Origin: Azophilus sp965247035 | Lineage (GTDB): Bacteria > Pseudomonadota > Gammaproteobacteria > Pseudomonadales > Azotimanducaceae | Assembly: GCA_965247035.1 (NCBI GenBank) | Contig: CBDFGJ010000001.1 | Span: 868,001-932,000, forward strand | DNA length: 64,000 nt | Reading direction: 5' to 3' | Shown here: positions 62,184 through 64,000 of the stretch, in pieces | Layout of the letters: every line of letters begins with the position of its first letter | Position numbering within the stretch: the stretch's first letter is position 1 | Translations under genes and position numbers: made by a program | The notes under the pieces: model-generated | Told to the model about the DNA's origin: nothing | Databases searched by the model: none | Seen by the model: only the letters and a program-made list of their open reading frames with translations

Positions 62184-62600
62184 TCAGAAGGGGATATCGA
62201 TATCGTCGTCTTCTTTGGGGTCGGGCGAAGACGGCGGTTTCTGGCCATCCCATTTATCGAGGAACTGAATGCGGCCATCGGGGGCGACGAGGATCTCGGT
62301 CGAATAGCGGTCGGTTTCTTCGCCGTCTTTGCGCCAGCGTTTGGTCTGCAACCTACCCTTTATCAGGGCCAGCCTGCCGGTGCGGGCCTGGCGCTCAAGC
62401 AGATCGACTAGGCCCGCCTGAAAGGTCACAACGCGATGCCATTCGGTGCGGTTGATCCATTCGCCGCTCTGGCGGTCCTTCCAACTGGAATCAGTCGCCA
62501 CCGACAGATTGGCGATCCGCATTTCGGTATCGGTGGTCCGGATCACGGGATCGGCGCCCAGACGGCCGATCAGATTGACTTCATTCATGCCAAAAGCCAT
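62184..62600 (-). CDS. ssb: Single-stranded DNA-binding protein (mobile element type)
   Basis: The 138-residue OB-fold protein has MNEVNLIGRLGADPVIRTT, SVATDSSWKD, TEWHRVVTF and a short acidic C-terminal tip DDDIDIPF, which recruits repair proteins. The sequence style fits SSBs on plasmids and integrative elements, probably alphaproteobacterial in origin (inference). It lies 66 bp upstream of the PP-loop gene on the same strand. Confidence 0.93.
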   Translation of the reverse strand: MAFGMNEVNLIGRLGADPVIRTTDTEMRIANLSVATDSSWKDRQSGEWINRTEWHRVVTFQAGLVDLLERQARTGRLALIKGRLQTKRWRKDGEETDRYSTEILVAPDGRIQFLDKWDGQKPPSSPDPKEDDDIDIPF

Positions 62601-62623
62601 GGTGGTTCCCCTTTGCCGTAGGG

Positions 62624-62954
62624 TTAGAAATCACAGGGCGCGTCGATCTCGCATTCTTCTGTCGAGATCGGCACGGCCTCGTACCCGTCGCGTGTCGGTA
62701 TCACTTCAGCGGTCGTGACGGTGCATCGGATCGTGCGAGTCCTCCTGTCTTCGTCAGACTCGCCAGATTCTTCTTCCCTCGCTCCGCCCTCCATTTCAGG
62801 GGTGGCAGCGGGCTTCAGGGGTGGCGGCGGGTGCTTCCGGTTCGGGCTGCTCAGTCTCTTCCCCCTTATCAAAGGCGCGAAAACCCGGAGGCGTCCACGC
62901 AAGAGCCGCCTGACGCGCGGCTTCCAGCGCCCTGGCCTTCCGGATGCGCAACAA
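62624..62954 (-). pseudogene. Small island gene broken by a 19-bp duplication
   Basis: From TTG 62954 the frame reads LLRIRKARALEAARQAAL, then WTPPGFRAFDKGEE, and stops early after PAATPEARCHP. Removing one copy of a 19-bp unit (62795-62813; the repeat TTCAGGGGTGGC occurs at 62795 and 62814) joins it in frame to EMEGGAREEESGESDEDRR and ends at ...CEIDAPCDF, giving a complete ~104-residue protein. Function is unknown; the C-terminal half is acidic then ends in a small conserved-looking domain with cysteines. An intact ORF from ATG 62902 covers only the second half. Confidence 0.65.
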
Positions 62955-62961
62955 GGCCGGA

Positions 62962-63252
62962 TTAAAAGTGGCGCTGGAAGTCCATGCTCTGATGGAACAC
63001 GCGGACGACGTAGATGCCGCGATCCGTCTGCTGGTAAAAGATGACGTGCGAGCGGTGCGGATAGGCTCTAAGGCCCTCGGCGAGATAGTCGGCGGCGCGG
63101 CCGATGAGCGGTGCCTCGGCCAGGGTCTGAAAACACGTATTGAAGCCGTCGCGGTAACGCCTTGCTTGCTTGACGCCAAAGGTTTCGATGGTGTAGTCGG
63201 CAATAATACCGAGATCGCTGTCGGCCAGGCGCGACAGCGTGACCTTAGCCAT
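62962..63252 (-). CDS. parE: RelE/ParE-family toxin
   Basis: The 96-residue protein has the ParE pattern: SRLADSDLGIIADYTIETFG, ARRYRDGFNTCFQTLAEAP, IGRAADYLAEGLRAYPHRSHVIFY and VVRVFHQSMDFQRHF. ParE toxins poison DNA gyrase. Its start overlaps the antitoxin gene by 8 bp. Confidence 0.93.
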   Translation of the reverse strand: MAKVTLSRLADSDLGIIADYTIETFGVKQARRYRDGFNTCFQTLAEAPLIGRAADYLAEGLRAYPHRSHVIFYQQTDRGIYVVRVFHQSMDFQRHF

Positions 63253-63502
63253 TCCGCCTGGCTTTGTGGCGGATTTCGGCCTCGGCCCAGATGTCGGCGA
63301 CGGTCTTGTCGCTGACGCCGCTATTGAGCCCGTCCTGAATAACTTGCTTCAAGGCAAGGAACTTGGTGTTGTGCTCCTGATCCTGGCGGATCAGGGCTCG
63401 AATATATTCACTGTCGTTGGTATACCTGCCGGCCTTGATCTGCTGCTTGACCCACCTTCCCTGCTGGTCGGTTAGCGTGATGGTCTTTCTGACGGAGCCC
63501 AT
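63245..63502 (-). CDS. parD: ParD-family antitoxin
   Basis: The 85-residue protein has an N-terminal ribbon-helix-helix (KTITLTDQQGRWVKQQIKAGRYTNDSEYIRALIR, here only cited by its ends) and a C-terminal toxin-binding helix. It neutralises ParE and represses the operon. AGGAG lies just upstream of the ATG. The pair probably stabilised the mobile island. Confidence 0.93.
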   Translation of the reverse strand: MGSVRKTITLTDQQGRWVKQQIKAGRYTNDSEYIRALIRQDQEHNTKFLALKQVIQDGLNSGVSDKTVADIWAEAEIRHKARRNG

Positions 63503-63526
63503 TTTGTTCTCCTAGACGGCGTGAGA

Positions 63527-63847
63527 TCATATTATTGGTGCAGAATAGCACACATACTGAAACTGCCCAGAGGGGAATTGGGCTGTCAGGCAACGGTCTG
63601 GTGCATCCGCTTCCGCTGGTTTAGAGGCGATGTAGTTAATGGCGTTGCAGCGGCCTAGGACGATCCGGCGGTTAGGAGCTTTTCCGCCGCCGCCGGGTCT
63701 AAAGTTGACTAGGTACGGCTTGACGCCTGAGGGATTGACGTGCACCCCAAATCCGGTGAGCTTTTCATCCCATGCGATCTAGGCCGTGTCACGCGGCTGA
63801 AGTTGATCAATAGTTTGCTTGTTCAGAGTGTAGTGGGCAGAGGCCAT
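63527..63847 (-). pseudogene. Tyrosine recombinase (integrase) N-terminal relic
   Basis: From ATG 63847 the frame encodes ASAHYTLNKQTIDQLQPRDT, then an in-frame amber TAG (63779-63781), then AWDEKLTGFGVHVNPSG, KPYLVNFRPGGGGKAP and NRRIVLGRC. This is the arm-binding N-terminus of phage/ICE integrases. Similarity ends at GRC, and the core-binding and catalytic domains are absent. It probably marks the integration side of the island. Confidence 0.75.
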
Positions 63848-64000
63848 TTTTTTCGAGAGGAGGTCATCGGGAAGCTCCTGAACGGAGTGAGAATGACAAC
63901 ACATAAATCAACACCATAAGTCCGTTTACAGGATCTTCCGTGTGCTTAGACCATACAAGAGGTAAAAGAAATTTTTGAAATAATATAACAAAAACAGTAT
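63848..64000. other. AT-rich end of window
   Basis: The last 150 bases carry no recognised gene and become AT-rich after 63950. An attachment site is expected near here but cannot be identified without the outer flank. Confidence 0.3.

Noticed and set aside
1..64000. CRISPR array, rRNA or tRNA genes
   Set aside because: No regularly spaced direct repeats and no recognisable tRNA or rRNA sequences were seen in the gaps; a proper covariance-model scan was not possible.

Overview
This window looks like a chromosomal segment of a GC-rich gammaproteobacterium, probably a free-living or host-associated marine heterotroph. The evidence is gene order: acpP-fabF-mltG-tmk-holB-pilZ, mfd next to csiV, and a gspEFGHIJKLM operon are all gammaproteobacterial arrangements. 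A CYP153-type P450, acyl-CoA dehydrogenase, thiolase, a DUF35-fused HMG-CoA-synthase-like protein and a molybdenum hydroxylase suggest growth on lipids, alkanes or other organic compounds. The host assignment is inference; no rRNA or tRNA gene was seen.

Layout. 1-7.7 kb: end of an HpcH/HpaI aldolase, a FAN1-like nuclease relic, pyruvate kinase, a TauE-type exporter, a MORN-repeat protein, a large membrane pseudokinase and an MBL hydrolase. An inverted pair of ~160-bp repeats (779-945 and 6443-6600) encloses the pyk-to-pseudokinase block. 7.6-13.1 kb: a two-component system resembling the 'dedicated sortase' PdsS/PdsR pair but with no sortase in view, a NadR-like nucleotide kinase, a Sir2 deacylase and a phosphopantetheinyl transferase. 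13-24 kb: nucleoside transporter, orphan ExbD, SMP-30 lactonase, BON lipoprotein, hemF, then an HMGS/DUF35-thiolase-MFS-acyl-CoA dehydrogenase group and rfbA. 24-33 kb: gmhB, a yidC-like relic and nine type II secretion genes. 33-43 kb: P450, tyrosine phosphatase, SDR, an acetoacetyl-CoA synthetase relic, gamma-glutamyltransferase, HAD phosphatase and a three-subunit molybdenum hydroxylase followed by a MoaD/ThiS-like protein. 43-53 kb: PepQ, dipeptidyl peptidase, GNAT, then pilZ-holB-tmk-mltG-fabF-acpP, interrupted by an IS remnant between pilZ and holB. 54-59.6 kb: a UDG-like protein, mfd and csiV. 59.7-64 kb: an eroded mobile island with an aldo/keto reductase pseudogene, an AT-richer PD-(D/E)XK nuclease candidate, a PP-loop sulfotransfer-like protein, SSB, a frameshifted small gene, ParDE and an integrase relic.

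Genome decay is a recurring theme. Several genes survive only as N-terminal stubs (FAN1, yidC, acetoacetyl-CoA synthetase, integrase). One family of IS-derived ends occurs at four places, one of them directly against the acpP promoter. The most unusual items are the kinase-dead MORN-linked pseudokinase, the HMGS/DUF35 fusion with glutamine in place of the catalytic cysteine beside a thiolase, the sortase-less PdsRS-like pair, an in-frame duplication of the mltG start with an amber codon in the outer copy, and the nuclease-bearing island.
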